DNA from: Terriglobia bacterium | Lineage (GTDB): Bacteria > Acidobacteriota > UBA6911 | Length of the DNA: 64,000 bases | Direction of reading: 5' to 3' | Assembly: GCA_020072565.1 (NCBI GenBank) | Contig: JAIQGI010000010.1 | Location: forward strand, 1-64,000 | Shown here: one piece after another, positions 1 through 8,834 of the stretch | Numbering within the stretch: position 1 is the first letter of the stretch | Layout of the letters: each line of letters starts with the position of its first letter | Made by a program: the position numbers and the translations under genes | Notes under the pieces: generated by a model | What the model was told of the DNA's origin: nothing | Database searches by the model: none | Seen by the model: only the letters and a program-made list of their open reading frames with translations

Positions 1-83
1 ACCAGGTCAGACTGCGTTTCGAGCTCGAAAGCATCACAGAGAATACGACCTTCGTCCATCGCAAGCCTTACGGGGCACAATAA
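1..83 (+). CDS. 3' end of an unidentified gene (partial)
   Basis: The third forward frame is open from the window edge to a TAA at 81-83 and encodes 26 residues ending in KPYGAQ, with alternating charged and hydrophobic residues as in a terminal beta strand. A hairpin follows 6 nt after the stop, as expected for a gene end. The fragment is too short to assign to a family. It could be a chance open frame; sequence to the left of the window would settle it. Confidence 0.4.
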   Translation, partial: QVRLRFELESITENTTFVHRKPYGAQ

Positions 84-89
84 CATTTT

Positions 90-118
90 CATGCACCTGG
101 GTGCACCCCCGGTGCATG
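90..118 (+). terminator. Hairpin after the partial gene
   Basis: CATGCACC at 90-97 pairs perfectly with GGTGCATG at 111-118, with a 13-nt loop. It lies just after the stop at 81-83. No T-run follows, so if it terminates transcription it is not a canonical intrinsic terminator. Confidence 0.4.
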
Positions 119-123
119 GGAGA

Positions 124-176
124 CTGCGTTGAGGCTTTAGATTGCCGATATTCCGCGCCGTGTTCTTCGTGGCCGT
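124..176. repeat. Copy of a dispersed intergenic repeat
   Basis: The block beginning CTGCGTTGAGGCTTTAG and running through GATATTCCGC to TTCGTGG is nearly the same as the block at 48089-48142. Related fragments lie at 7612-7830, 41315-41360 and 62331-62388. All are intergenic, with recurring CACGAAA/TTTCGTG and CTCTGCG words. No coding function is apparent. Confidence 0.6.
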
Positions 177-442
177 TTTCAGCGCCGGAATTTTCATGCG
201 CGTGCGCGCCCCTTTCTTTGTGCCATATGGCCGGAACAGGTAAGCGATAAATGCAGGCCAATTTTCAACGGTCGAAATTCAGCCTGCATATCTGTATCTA
301 TAAGCATGCTTTAATGCAAAATCCTCTCTTTTGAGTCCCTCCGGGTTCCAGATCTATCGACATACCCCAATTGAAATACCGTTTCTGAACGGCTAGCTCA
401 GAGGACCGAAATATCGTAGATTAGGTTTTTCTAAAAAACTTG

Positions 443-471
443 TTGCGGACCTCGCATCGAATAACTAGAAT
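443..471 (+). promoter_or_regulatory. Probable housekeeping promoter of the receptor gene
   Basis: TTGCGG at 443-448 and TAGAAT at 466-471 are separated by 17 nt, the sigma-70 spacing. The same -35 hexamer and spacing occur before the kinase-pyrophosphorylase gene (58058-58086). Transcription from here would give a leader of about 120 nt containing the inverted repeat at 537-563. Confidence 0.5.
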
Positions 472-536
472 GCGTCAATCCGGATCAACAGCGTCGGGCA
501 CCCTTAAAATCTGTTTTCAGAGCAGATCAGAGGAGG

Positions 537-563
537 GATACCGGATGGGCCTGATCCGGTATC
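537..563. promoter_or_regulatory. Perfect 10-bp inverted repeat in the receptor leader
   Basis: GATACCGGAT (537-546) and ATCCGGTATC (554-563) are exact reverse complements around a 7-nt spacer. It ends 33 nt before the ATG at 597 and lies downstream of the probable promoter, so it could be an operator for a dimeric repressor or an RNA hairpin in the leader. Nothing in the window identifies a binding protein. Confidence 0.5.
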
Positions 564-596
564 TGAGATTAACCATTTTTGACAGAGGAAACCCAC

Positions 597-3500
597 ATGA
601 GACATCGGATACCCAGACTTCTTTTGCTGGCACTGTCAATGGCAGCGGCAGCGTGGACGGGCTACGCACAGGGGGGTGGGTCCAGCACCTCGCTCAACGG
701 AACCGTCATTGATCAGACCGGGGGTGTCATCCCAGGGGCGGAAGTGGTGGTCAAGAACAATGCCACCGGCGCTGAGGCCAAGGCTGTCACCTCGGAGAAC
801 GGGACCTTCTCGATCCCGTTCCTGACTCCAGGAACTTACACCGCGACGGTCTCGGTGCCGAATTTCAAGCAGGCGATCATCAAGGAAATCGTGCTCGTCG
901 CCGGCACGCCCAGCGCGATCCGGGTTACGCTCGAGGTCGGCGGTTCGAGCGAAACCGTCACCGTGCAGGCGAATGCGGAGCTGGTTCAATCGGCCACCGC
1001 GAACATTACGGCCACGCTGAACACAACGCAGCTCAGCAGCCTGCCGCTGTCAACGCGCAGCGCATTTGACTTTCTTATCAATCTGCCAGGGGTAGACTCG
1101 ACATCGGGTGCCCGCAACGCCACCGTGGCCGGACTGCCGAGAAGCACGGTTAACATCACCATTGACGGTATCAATAGCCAGGACAATTTCCTGAAAGGCC
1201 AGATCGGCGGCGATGGCATGTTCAGCATGATCCAGCCACTTCTCGATGCTATTCAGGAAGTGACGCTGTCCACGGCGACGCCGGGCTCCGAGGCTGCAGG
1301 ACAGGGAGCGATTCAGATAAAATTCGTCACGCGTTCCGGGAACAATGACTACCACGGCGCCCTTTACGAGTACCATCAAAACAAGGCGCTCAACGCCAAC
1401 AGCTGGTTTTACAATCGTGACCGGAATCCTACCTATGACGGCTCACAGGATCCCTGCACCACGGCGCAGATGCAGACTCAGTTCGATAAATGCAAGGCAC
1501 CGCGCGACCGTGTGATTCGCAACCAGTTTGGGTTCCGCCTGGGCGGCCCGATCTCGCTCCCCAAGAGGCTTTTCGGCCCTCTGGGCTTCAATGGCCGCGA
1601 CCGGGCCTTCTTCTTCCTCAACTACGAGGAGCTTCGCGAGCCCCAGGCGACACAGCGGACCCGAACGATTTTTAATCCGTTAGTCGATCAGGGCATCTAC
1701 CCCTATACCGTGGGAAACACCACGCAGACCGTGGATCTGATGGCGCTGGCAAGAGCCAACGGCCAGACCTCCACCTTCGATCCCACGGTCCAGAAACTGC
1801 TGGCGGACATTCGCGCGGCCACCACTTCGACCGGTACCATAAAAGCGCGTACGGATCCCACCTATCTGGATTATTTGTTCGCCAACACTCCGATGTCCAT
1901 TCGCAAGGCGCCCACGGCCCGTTTCGACCTCAACTTGACGAACAGCCACCGCCTCGAGGGCAGCTGGAACTTCATGCAGTATCCTCCCTGGCTCGACACT
2001 CTGAACAGCGCGGACTATGCATTCCCCGGGTTCCCGAACTTCGGCACCCAGCTGTCGAACCGTTACTCCACCTCGATTGCGCTGCGCTCCACCCTGACGC
2101 CCCGGCTGGTCAACGAGCTGCGCTTCGGCATGTCCGCGGGCAGCGTGCTCTTCTGGCCGGAAATCAACGCCGGGCAGTTTACCGGTACAGCGGTCGGCAA
2201 CCAGGACGGCTTTGCCCTTGGCATCAGCGCCGCCGGCATCTCCAATGCCTACTCACGCCGGAATCCGGAGCGCCGCAACGCTCCCAATGTGAGCCTCTCC
2301 GAGACACTGAGCTGGAGCAGGAGTTCGCACAGCTTCAACTTCGGCGCCTCCTTCACCAATGTCGGATTCTGGCTATGGGATCAGAACGTGGTGCCCTCGA
2401 TCAGTTTCGGCGTGGACAGCACCTATGACCCTGCGTATGTCATGTTCAACGCGTCCAATTACCCGAAAAACTTCCCGAACGCGTCCCCCTCGCAGGTAAG
2501 CACGGCCCAGGGTATCTATGCCGTTCTTACGGGGCGCGTCACCCAGATCAGCGGGAACGCGGTTCTAAGCGAGACGAACAACCAATATACGTACAACGGC
2601 GCCCAGGTGCAGCGCGGACACATGCGTGAGTTGGGATTCTTCGCGCAGGACTCCTGGCGCATGCGTCCGAATTTTACCTTCACTTACGGCGCTCGCTGGG
2701 AGCTTCAGCTTCCGTTCGTGCCGCTCAACAATATGTATTCGTGGAATACCGTTGCAGATCTTTGGGGACTTACCGGTCCGGTGTCAGGAGGCTTCGGAAA
2801 CGGCAAGCTCTATACACCAGGGACCCTGAACGGCAAGGCGCCGACGTACAATCTCTACAAATCAGGCGATCCCGCCTACAACACTTCCTACCACGACGTT
2901 GCTCCCAGTATCGGCTTCGCCTGGACCCCCAAGGGGACCGGTCTGCTCAGGCGATTCCTCGGCGAGAATGGCCAAACCGTGCTCCGCGGCGGGTTTTCTC
3001 TTGCCTTCAACCGCCCCGGCATGTACGACTATTCTTCCATGTTCGGCGCTAACCCGGGTATGACCATCAACGCTACCCGCAATGTCAGCAACGGCAACCT
3101 GGTCAGCGGCGTGGGAACCGACGTGTGGCCGCTTCTGTTCCGCGACAAGAGCCGTCTCGGCCCGCCTCCGTTTGCGAGCGCGCCGGTTTATCCGATTCAA
3201 TCCACATCTGTGTCGGACCAGGTCAACATTTTCGATCCCAACACGAAAACGCCTTACTCCCTGTCCTGGTCCTTTGGGGTGCAGCGTGAGCTCACCCGGG
3301 ACATGGCGCTGGAAGTGCGCTATGTTGCGACCCGCAACCTGCAGCCGTGGGTGCAGATCAACGTCAACGAGATGAATTTTGTCGAGAATGGCTTGCTCGA
3401 CGAGTTCAAACTCGCAGCGGCTAACCTTCAGGCAAACATGGCGGCGGGGCGCGGAAACAATTTTAAGTACTACGGCAGCGGAACCGGTACTTCACCCTTG

Positions 3501-4550
3501 CCGATCACGCTCGCGTACTTCAGCGGCGTTCCCGCTTCGCAAGCCGGGGATACGACCAAGTACACCTCTTCCAACTTCACGAGCTCCACATTCGTGAATA
3601 CGCTTGCCAAATACAATCCAAATCCAAGTTCCTACGGGAGCAACCTGCAGAATGACGCAACGCGGCGCCTCAACGCGCTGACCGCCGGCTTGCCGGCCAA
3701 CTTCTTCTACGTCAATCCGACCGTCTCCTCCGGAGGCGCATGGATCTCGACCAACTCGGGCTTCAGCAGGTACGAATCGCTGGTGGTGGAGCTGCGCCGC
3801 CGCCTGTCCCGGGGACTCCTGGTTCAGGCCTCCTACACCGTCGAAAAGGGTCTCCAGTCCTCGCGACTCTCGTTCAGGACACCGATGATCACGGTGCTCA
3901 ACGGCGGCGTGATGCCGCAGGTGTTTAGAGTCAACTGGGTTTACGAGCTTCCATTCGGCAACGGCAAGATGCTGCTCTCCGGCACGCATGGCGTTCTTGA
4001 GCGAATTGTCGGCGGCTGGGAATTCCAGGGAATCGGCCGCATGCAGAGCGGCAGCCTGCTGAACTTCGGCAATGTCAGGCTGGTCGGCATGACCCTGCAA
4101 GACTTGCGGGGTGCGGTCGGCCTTCGCTTCGATGACGCAAACAAGCAGATCTATTACGAACCGGACGATATGCTCAAAAACACGATCGCAGCCTACAACA
4201 CCAGCGCGACGACATCGACCGGCTACAGCGCGGCCTTCGGCGTTCCCACCGGACGCTACATCTCGCCCGCAAACAGCGGCGGATGCATCCAGGTGGTGGC
4301 CGGCGATTGCGCTCCCAATACGGCCTATGTCAGAGGTCCGGGATTCTGGAACTTCGACATGAGCCTGGCCAAGAAGATAAGGTTCACTGAGCAGTCGAAC
4401 TTCGAATTCCGGGGCGAGTTCATCAACATCTTCAACAATGTTAACTTCAACGGCACAACCTGCACCAGTTCCAGCCAGACCTGCGGGCAGGTCGGCGGGA
4501 TGCAGGGAAGCAATAGAGTCATCCAGCTGGTCGCGCGGATCAACTTCTAG
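597..4550 (+). CDS. TonB-dependent receptor, Oar-like, with carboxypeptidase-regulatory domain
   Basis: A 1317-residue outer-membrane protein. The ATG at 597 is chosen because AGAGGAA lies 6 nt upstream and a signal peptide follows at once (RHRIPRLLLLALSMAAAAW, cleavage near AQG); a TTG at 579 is possible but less likely. Residues of about 30-115 form a carboxypeptidase-regulatory-like domain (NGTVIDQTGGVIPGAEV, ENGTFSIPFLTPGTY). A plug region (about 115-260) and a long barrel follow, ending in aromatic-rich strands with a C-terminal phenylalanine (ARINF). The family is abundant in Acidobacteriota and is presumed to import large ligands such as glycans or peptides with TonB energy; the ligand cannot be read from the sequence. 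The convergent gene is the propeller protein at 4782. Confidence 0.9.
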   Translation: MRHRIPRLLLLALSMAAAAWTGYAQGGGSSTSLNGTVIDQTGGVIPGAEVVVKNNATGAEAKAVTSENGTFSIPFLTPGTYTATVSVPNFKQAIIKEIVLVAGTPSAIRVTLEVGGSSETVTVQANAELVQSATANITATLNTTQLSSLPLSTRSAFDFLINLPGVDSTSGARNATVAGLPRSTVNITIDGINSQDNFLKGQIGGDGMFSMIQPLLDAIQEVTLSTATPGSEAAGQGAIQIKFVTRSGNNDYHGALYEYHQNKALNANSWFYNRDRNPTYDGSQDPCTTAQMQTQFDKCKAPRDRVIRNQFGFRLGGPISLPKRLFGPLGFNGRDRAFFFLNYEELREPQATQRTRTIFNPLVDQGIYPYTVGNTTQTVDLMALARANGQTSTFDPTVQKLLADIRAATTSTGTIKARTDPTYLDYLFANTPMSIRKAPTARFDLNLTNSHRLEGSWNFMQYPPWLDTLNSADYAFPGFPNFGTQLSNRYSTSIALRSTLTPRLVNELRFGMSAGSVLFWPEINAGQFTGTAVGNQDGFALGISAAGISNAYSRRNPERRNAPNVSLSETLSWSRSSHSFNFGASFTNVGFWLWDQNVVPSISFGVDSTYDPAYVMFNASNYPKNFPNASPSQVSTAQGIYAVLTGRVTQISGNAVLSETNNQYTYNGAQVQRGHMRELGFFAQDSWRMRPNFTFTYGARWELQLPFVPLNNMYSWNTVADLWGLTGPVSGGFGNGKLYTPGTLNGKAPTYNLYKSGDPAYNTSYHDVAPSIGFAWTPKGTGLLRRFLGENGQTVLRGGFSLAFNRPGMYDYSSMFGANPGMTINATRNVSNGNLVSGVGTDVWPLLFRDKSRLGPPPFASAPVYPIQSTSVSDQVNIFDPNTKTPYSLSWSFGVQRELTRDMALEVRYVATRNLQPWVQINVNEMNFVENGLLDEFKLAAANLQANMAAGRGNNFKYYGSGTGTSPLPITLAYFSGVPASQAGDTTKYTSSNFTSSTFVNTLAKYNPNPSSYGSNLQNDATRRLNALTAGLPANFFYVNPTVSSGGAWISTNSGFSRYESLVVELRRRLSRGLLVQASYTVEKGLQSSRLSFRTPMITVLNGGVMPQVFRVNWVYELPFGNGKMLLSGTHGVLERIVGGWEFQGIGRMQSGSLLNFGNVRLVGMTLQDLRGAVGLRFDDANKQIYYEPDDMLKNTIAAYNTSATTSTGYSAAFGVPTGRYISPANSGGCIQVVAGDCAPNTAYVRGPGFWNFDMSLAKKIRFTEQSNFEFRGEFINIFNNVNFNGTTCTSSSQTCGQVGGMQGSNRVIQLVARINF

Positions 4551-4574
4551 CGTTATCCTCGCTTCTCAGGACGA

Positions 4575-4600
4575 GCGGGACACGGCATGCCGTGTCCCGC
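4575..4600. terminator. 26-bp perfect palindrome between convergent genes
   Basis: GCGGGACACGGCA at 4575-4587 is followed directly by its exact reverse complement to 4600. It lies 25 nt after the receptor stop and before the convergent gene ending at 4782, so it may act as a bidirectional terminator or mRNA-end stabiliser. There is no T-run. Confidence 0.5.
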
Positions 4601-4781
4601 TACCGTCTCGAATCAACGACAACAACAATCGATGTCGACAAGGGTTCGGCTCCCTGGCGCGCGGTTTCTGGGCCTGGAGATGCGTTCTTGATCTGACTGT
4701 CTTGCGTAAGAGGGTGCGATGCCAATCTTCAGCCCCGGACACGGCTGAGCCCACCGATTGAAATCGAACCAGTTGAACCAG

Positions 4782-7487
4782 TCAGTCCCGGCCAGGGACG
4801 TTCTTGCCGGTCAGGCGCGGGTCCGGCTTTACCGTGAGAGGTTGCGTCCAGCTCTTTCCATCCACTGTCAGCTTCACCGTATAGGGGCCGGGTTGTGCCG
4901 GCGGCGCGCCTCCGCGACCGCCGCGTCCACCGGCGCCGGGGGCGGGAGCGGCGCGGAGATCCCACACCCAGCGATGCATGCCCGGCGCGGCGGACAGTAT
5001 CTCCGGCGCAGGCTGCCAGAAGGCGGGATAGACGAGCGCGTCCGGATTTCGCGGAGGCACACGATCGTCACTGGCATAGCGGCGCAGGGTCCGGCCTTCC
5101 GCATCGAGGATCTCGAGCGATACGGGCGCCGTGGGTACCGCCCCCAGGTAGTAATCAATGATGGCCCCGTACGGCGGGTTCTCCGCGAACGGTTCGTCTT
5201 TGGGCAGGGGAGTGCCGTATTCGCTCCCCGGCGGCATGTTGACCCCATCGGCCGGCTTGAAGAGATACGCATACGACTTCGCGACCGCGTCGTTGATCTG
5301 GCGCAGAGCGGTGATATCGTCGAGCACCCAGAATCCGCGCCCGTGAGTGGCGACGATTAAGTCGTCGCCATGAATGGCAAGGTCGCGCATCGACACTGGC
5401 GGCAGATTGAGCTGAAGCGGCTGCCAGTCGTCGCCGTCGTCGAACGACACATAGACACTGAGCTCCGTTCCCGCAAACAGCAGCCCTTGCTGTACCGGAT
5501 CTTCCTTCACCGTCTGCACATAGACGCCCGGGGGGAGGCCCTTTACAATCACCTGCCACGTCTCCCCGCCATCGCGCGTGCGATAGATGTACGGCTCGTA
5601 ATCTTCGAGCTGGTGCCGCTCCACCGCGGCATATGCTTCCTTCGCGTCGAAGTGCGAAGCGTCGATCATCGTCACCTTGCTCCACGGCGTGAGCGCGGGC
5701 GGCGTCACGTTTCGCCAGGTCTTCCCATCGTCCGCAGTGACATGGATGTAACCGTCATCCGTGCCGACCCAGATCTGAGGCGCGCGCAGCGGCGACGGCG
5801 CGATCGTGTAAATGACGCCGCGGCGCTGGTTCGTCGGGGCGTCGGCCGCGGCGGATGCATCCAGGTTAGGCGGCACGCCGGGGTTCTCGCGTGTGAGGTC
5901 CTGGCTGATTTGCGTCCAGCTTTCGCCGCCATTCGTCGTTTTGTAGAGATACTGGTTGGCATAGTAGAGTGCACGCGGATCGGCCTGGGAAAATACCAGC
6001 GGCTGGGTCCACGCATGCCGGAACTGTCCGCGCTGTGCCGCGGATTCGGGCGAGACATTCTGGGTCGCCCCGGTAACGCTGTTCCAACGCGTGACGGTCC
6101 CTCCGTAGAGAATTTCGGGATGCAGAGGATCCGGGGCCGTGTAGCCGCTCTCGCCGCCGGCGCCCAGGCCGGTCCACTCGTGCATGGAGATTTCGGCGTG
6201 CGGACTGCGCGCGGGCGTGCCCAGAGCGCCGCTGTCCTGCTGCGCGCCGGTCACCCAGTACGGAAAGCGGTAGTCAGCCGCCACATGGTACAGCTGCGCC
6301 GTCGGCTGGTTGTACCAGGAACTCCACGTCGTTGCGCCGTCGACGCTGACGATGGCACCCTGGTCGCTGGCGAGAATCATACGGTTCGGGTCTTCAGGAG
6401 CGATCCAGAGCTGATGGTAATCGTCGCCGCCGGGCGCCCCTTTGATCGGGATCCAGCTCTTGCCCCCATCGATTGACTTATACAGCGCCGTATTCGACAC
6501 GTAGACGATGTCCTGGTTTTTAGGATCGACGGTGACCTTGCCGAAATACCAGCCACGTCCCCAGACACGGTTGTCGCCGGAGATCCTGGCCCAGTTCGCT
6601 CCGGCATTGTCCGAACGATAGAGCCCGCCGTCCTTTGCATCGACAATTGCATAGACCCGCCCCGCGTTCGCAGGCGCGACGGCGATGCCGATGCGCCCGA
6701 TACTCTCGGCGGGAAGGCCGGTGGCGAGCGGCTGCCACGTGGTGCCGCCATCGATGGATTTGAAGATGCCGCTGCCCGGCCCGTTGGATGGATTGTAGAT
6801 GTACCAGGGCGGGCGACGCGTAGCCCACAAGGACGCGTAAATAACCTGCGAGTTCGCCGGATCAAGAGCCAGATCGATCGCGCCCACACCGTCGTTCTTG
6901 TAGAGGACCTTTTGCCAGGTGGCGCCGCCATCGCGCGTGCGGTACACGCCACGGTCGGGACTCGGACCGTAGGCGTGACCGAGCGCCGCGACGAATACGA
7001 TTTCGGGATTTTTGGGATCAACAAGTACCCGGCCGATCTGCCGCGTTGCGTCGAGGCCGATATGTTTCCAGGAGCTGCCGGCGTCCGTGGATTTATACAT
7101 GCCGTTGCCGAAGGAGATTGAATCGCGCATATCAGCTTCACCGGTGCCGACGTATACGATGCGGGGATTCGACGGCGCGACGCCGATGGCGCCGATCGAG
7201 GCCACCGGTTGCCCATCGAAAATCGGCACCCACGTGCGGCCGGCGTTCGTGGACTTCCAGACGCCGCCCCCGACCGAGCCAAAGTAGAAGGTGTTCGGCT
7301 GGCCCGGCACGCCGCTCACGGCGTTGACACGGCCGCCACGAAACGGCCCGATCATCCGCCAGCGCAGGCCGGAGTAAAGGTTTTGCGGATATGGCTGCCA
7401 GGCAAAAACCGAAGGCAGGCTGCAGGCAGCAATCATGGCAGCCAGAGCCAGGCAGAGGACATGTATTCTTCGAGGGAAAGTAGACAT
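4782..7487 (-). CDS. Exported sortilin/VPS10-like Asp-box propeller protein, short form
   Basis: A 901-residue protein with an N-terminal signal sequence (hydrophobic core about residues 8-28, cleavage near VFA). It is built of BNR/Asp-box repeats, at least 11 of the S-x-D-x-G-x-x-W type (for example STDAGSSW, TRDGGATW, SIDGGKSW, TRDGGETW), in the ten-bladed-propeller style of sortilin-like proteins often annotated as glycosyl hydrolases. No catalytic residues can be assigned, so an enzyme name would be speculative. A short Gly-Arg-rich linker (AGGRGGRGGAPPAQPG) precedes the last strand. The protein stops about 10 residues after VKPDPRLTG, whereas the paralogue at 32053 carries a further helical domain there; no other frame downstream encodes one. 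It has paralogues at 28848 and 32053. Confidence 0.85.
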   Translation of the reverse strand: MSTFPRRIHVLCLALAAMIAACSLPSVFAWQPYPQNLYSGLRWRMIGPFRGGRVNAVSGVPGQPNTFYFGSVGGGVWKSTNAGRTWVPIFDGQPVASIGAIGVAPSNPRIVYVGTGEADMRDSISFGNGMYKSTDAGSSWKHIGLDATRQIGRVLVDPKNPEIVFVAALGHAYGPSPDRGVYRTRDGGATWQKVLYKNDGVGAIDLALDPANSQVIYASLWATRRPPWYIYNPSNGPGSGIFKSIDGGTTWQPLATGLPAESIGRIGIAVAPANAGRVYAIVDAKDGGLYRSDNAGANWARISGDNRVWGRGWYFGKVTVDPKNQDIVYVSNTALYKSIDGGKSWIPIKGAPGGDDYHQLWIAPEDPNRMILASDQGAIVSVDGATTWSSWYNQPTAQLYHVAADYRFPYWVTGAQQDSGALGTPARSPHAEISMHEWTGLGAGGESGYTAPDPLHPEILYGGTVTRWNSVTGATQNVSPESAAQRGQFRHAWTQPLVFSQADPRALYYANQYLYKTTNGGESWTQISQDLTRENPGVPPNLDASAAADAPTNQRRGVIYTIAPSPLRAPQIWVGTDDGYIHVTADDGKTWRNVTPPALTPWSKVTMIDASHFDAKEAYAAVERHQLEDYEPYIYRTRDGGETWQVIVKGLPPGVYVQTVKEDPVQQGLLFAGTELSVYVSFDDGDDWQPLQLNLPPVSMRDLAIHGDDLIVATHGRGFWVLDDITALRQINDAVAKSYAYLFKPADGVNMPPGSEYGTPLPKDEPFAENPPYGAIIDYYLGAVPTAPVSLEILDAEGRTLRRYASDDRVPPRNPDALVYPAFWQPAPEILSAAPGMHRWVWDLRAAPAPGAGGRGGRGGAPPAQPGPYTVKLTVDGKSWTQPLTVKPDPRLTGKNVPGRD

Positions 7488-7865
7488 CGATGCTCTCTCC
7501 TTGCGGTAGAAGCAGAACGGCCCGAATTCAACGAGATTCTATCCTGGTTTGCGCGCTTGCGCCAGTTTCCCACCGAAATGGCGGATGAACACATAGCTGC
7601 CCGGCCTTGATCCAATCGACAACCGCAGAATACACGGCGCGTCATAGCCGCAACCGAGAAACCTCAACACAGAGTACGCTGAGAGCGCGGAAGCCGTTAA
7701 CCGCAGAGGATTCGCAAGTTAGTAGTACATAAGACGGTTTTCGTGGACTTCGTGGTTTTTCCCAAGGAGCACCGTATCCCCAGGCTCCCTCGAATTTTGC
7801 TTGTCCCTTGGTGCCTTCTTAGGATAAAAACGCTCGCAAGCTCATACGGGTGGAAGGAGAGGAAC
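7488..7865. other. Gene-free divergent region with repeat remnants
   Basis: This region separates the minus-strand propeller gene from the plus-strand respiratory operon. Most of it (about 7612-7830) is a degenerate copy of the dispersed intergenic repeat. I see no small gene and no confident promoter; the open frame that starts at 7743 is only an upstream extension of the ferredoxin gene. Confidence 0.5.
7612..7830. repeat. Degenerate dispersed intergenic repeat
   Basis: It contains CAACCGCAGAATACACG, CTCAACACAGAGTACGC and TTTTCGTGGACTTCGTGG, which match words in the repeat at 47925-48145 (CAACCGCAAAATACACG, GATTTCGTGG). It is intergenic and non-coding. Confidence 0.5.
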
Positions 7866-8834
7866 ATGAACCGACGCACACTGCTGAAGCTAGGTCTTGC
7901 CGCGACCGCCGGCGCCTCCAGTACTCCTCTAGGGGCAGGAGAATCCCAAATTCCGAAGGAAAACGTCTTGCCTTCCCCGGGCCACGTGGGGGTCCTGGTG
8001 GATACCACGCTCTGCATCGGGTGCCGCAAGTGCGAGGAGGCCTGCAACCGCCGGAACCACCTCCCCCGCACCGCCGAGTCCTTCTCGGACAGAGACGTGC
8101 TCCGCTCCTTCCGCCGGCCTAACGAAACCGCGTTCACGGTAGTGAATCAGTTCCCGGGAAGCCCTTCCCCGGATCAGGCAGGTGTTCCTCAGACCTGTGT
8201 CAAGGCCCAGTGCATGCACTGCCTCTTCCCCTCCTGCGTTTCCGCCTGCATTGTGGGCGCCCTGACCAAGTCCGCCGACGGGGCCGTGATCTATAATCCC
8301 ACAATCTGCATCGGGTGCCGATACTGCCAGGTCGCCTGTCCGTTCGAAATCCCGGCCTACGAGTTCAACGAGCCCCTCAAGCCGCGCGTGCGCAAGTGCG
8401 AGTTCTGCACCGACAGGGCCAATGGCACCGGAGCCAACCCGGCATGCGCCGCCTCGTGCCCCACGGAGGCTCTGGTATTCGGCCGCCGGGCGGAGTTGGT
8501 GGTTATGGCCAGGGAGCGCCTGAAGCGGCGCCCGGACCGCTATGTCAATCATGTTTATGGCGAGACGGAAGTGGGTGGGACTTCCTGGATTTACCTGACC
8601 GGCCGGCCCGTTGAGGAAATCGGGCTGCTGAACCTCCCGGCAATCCCTCCCCCGCAGCGCACCGAAGCGATCCAGCACGGGATCTTCACATACGGCGCGA
8701 TCCCGATCGCGTTTTACGGCCTCCTGGCCGGGATCATGTGGTACAACCGGCGGAAGCATCCGGAGGAAGAGCCGGACCCAGGGAGGACCCAAAACAGGCC
8801 CGCCGCTCATGGTCCTGGGGGAGGTGTAAAATGA
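7866..8834 (+). CDS. HybA-like four-cluster ferredoxin, Tat-exported, membrane-tethered
   Basis: A 322-residue electron-transfer subunit. The start is the ATG at 7866, preceded by GGAGAGGA, and the product begins with a twin-arginine signal (NRRTLLKLGLAATAGA); an upstream in-frame start at 7743 would bury it. Four Cys groups for [4Fe-4S] clusters are visible: CIGCRKCEEACN, CMHCLFPSCVSAC, CIGCRYCQVACP, and CEFC with a later CAASCP. A hydrophobic segment near residues 275-295 (AIPIAFYGLLAGIMWY) anchors the C-terminus, as in HybA and related subunits. Its stop overlaps the next gene's ATG (ATGA at 8831-8834), so the two are translationally coupled. It probably passes electrons between the NrfD-like quinone module and the multiheme domains. 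The terminal partner is unknown, and no molybdoenzyme or hydrogenase subunit is adjacent. Confidence 0.88.
   Translation: MNRRTLLKLGLAATAGASSTPLGAGESQIPKENVLPSPGHVGVLVDTTLCIGCRKCEEACNRRNHLPRTAESFSDRDVLRSFRRPNETAFTVVNQFPGSPSPDQAGVPQTCVKAQCMHCLFPSCVSACIVGALTKSADGAVIYNPTICIGCRYCQVACPFEIPAYEFNEPLKPRVRKCEFCTDRANGTGANPACAASCPTEALVFGRRAELVVMARERLKRRPDRYVNHVYGETEVGGTSWIYLTGRPVEEIGLLNLPAIPPPQRTEAIQHGIFTYGAIPIAFYGLLAGIMWYNRRKHPEEEPDPGRTQNRPAAHGPGGGVK

Larger units (their letters stand above)
84..596. other. Gene-free region before the TonB receptor
   Basis: This 513-nt stretch holds a hairpin (90-118), a repeat copy (124-176), a probable promoter (443-471) and a perfect inverted repeat (537-563). The reading frames across it (for example 34-261 minus, 440-712 plus) are low-complexity or overlap the receptor and do not look like proteins. 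Confidence 0.6.

Noticed and set aside
34-261. 75-residue minus-strand open frame
   Set aside because: It spans a dispersed non-coding repeat and a hairpin, has no ribosome site, and its product is low in hydrophobic structure.
4566-4754. Frameshifted continuation of the short propeller protein
   Set aside because: The minus-strand frames after the stop at 4782 do not resemble the helical domain found in the paralogue at 32053.
7743-7865. Upstream extension of the HybA-like gene
   Set aside because: It lies in repeat sequence and would place residues before the twin-arginine signal; the ATG at 7866 has a good ribosome site.
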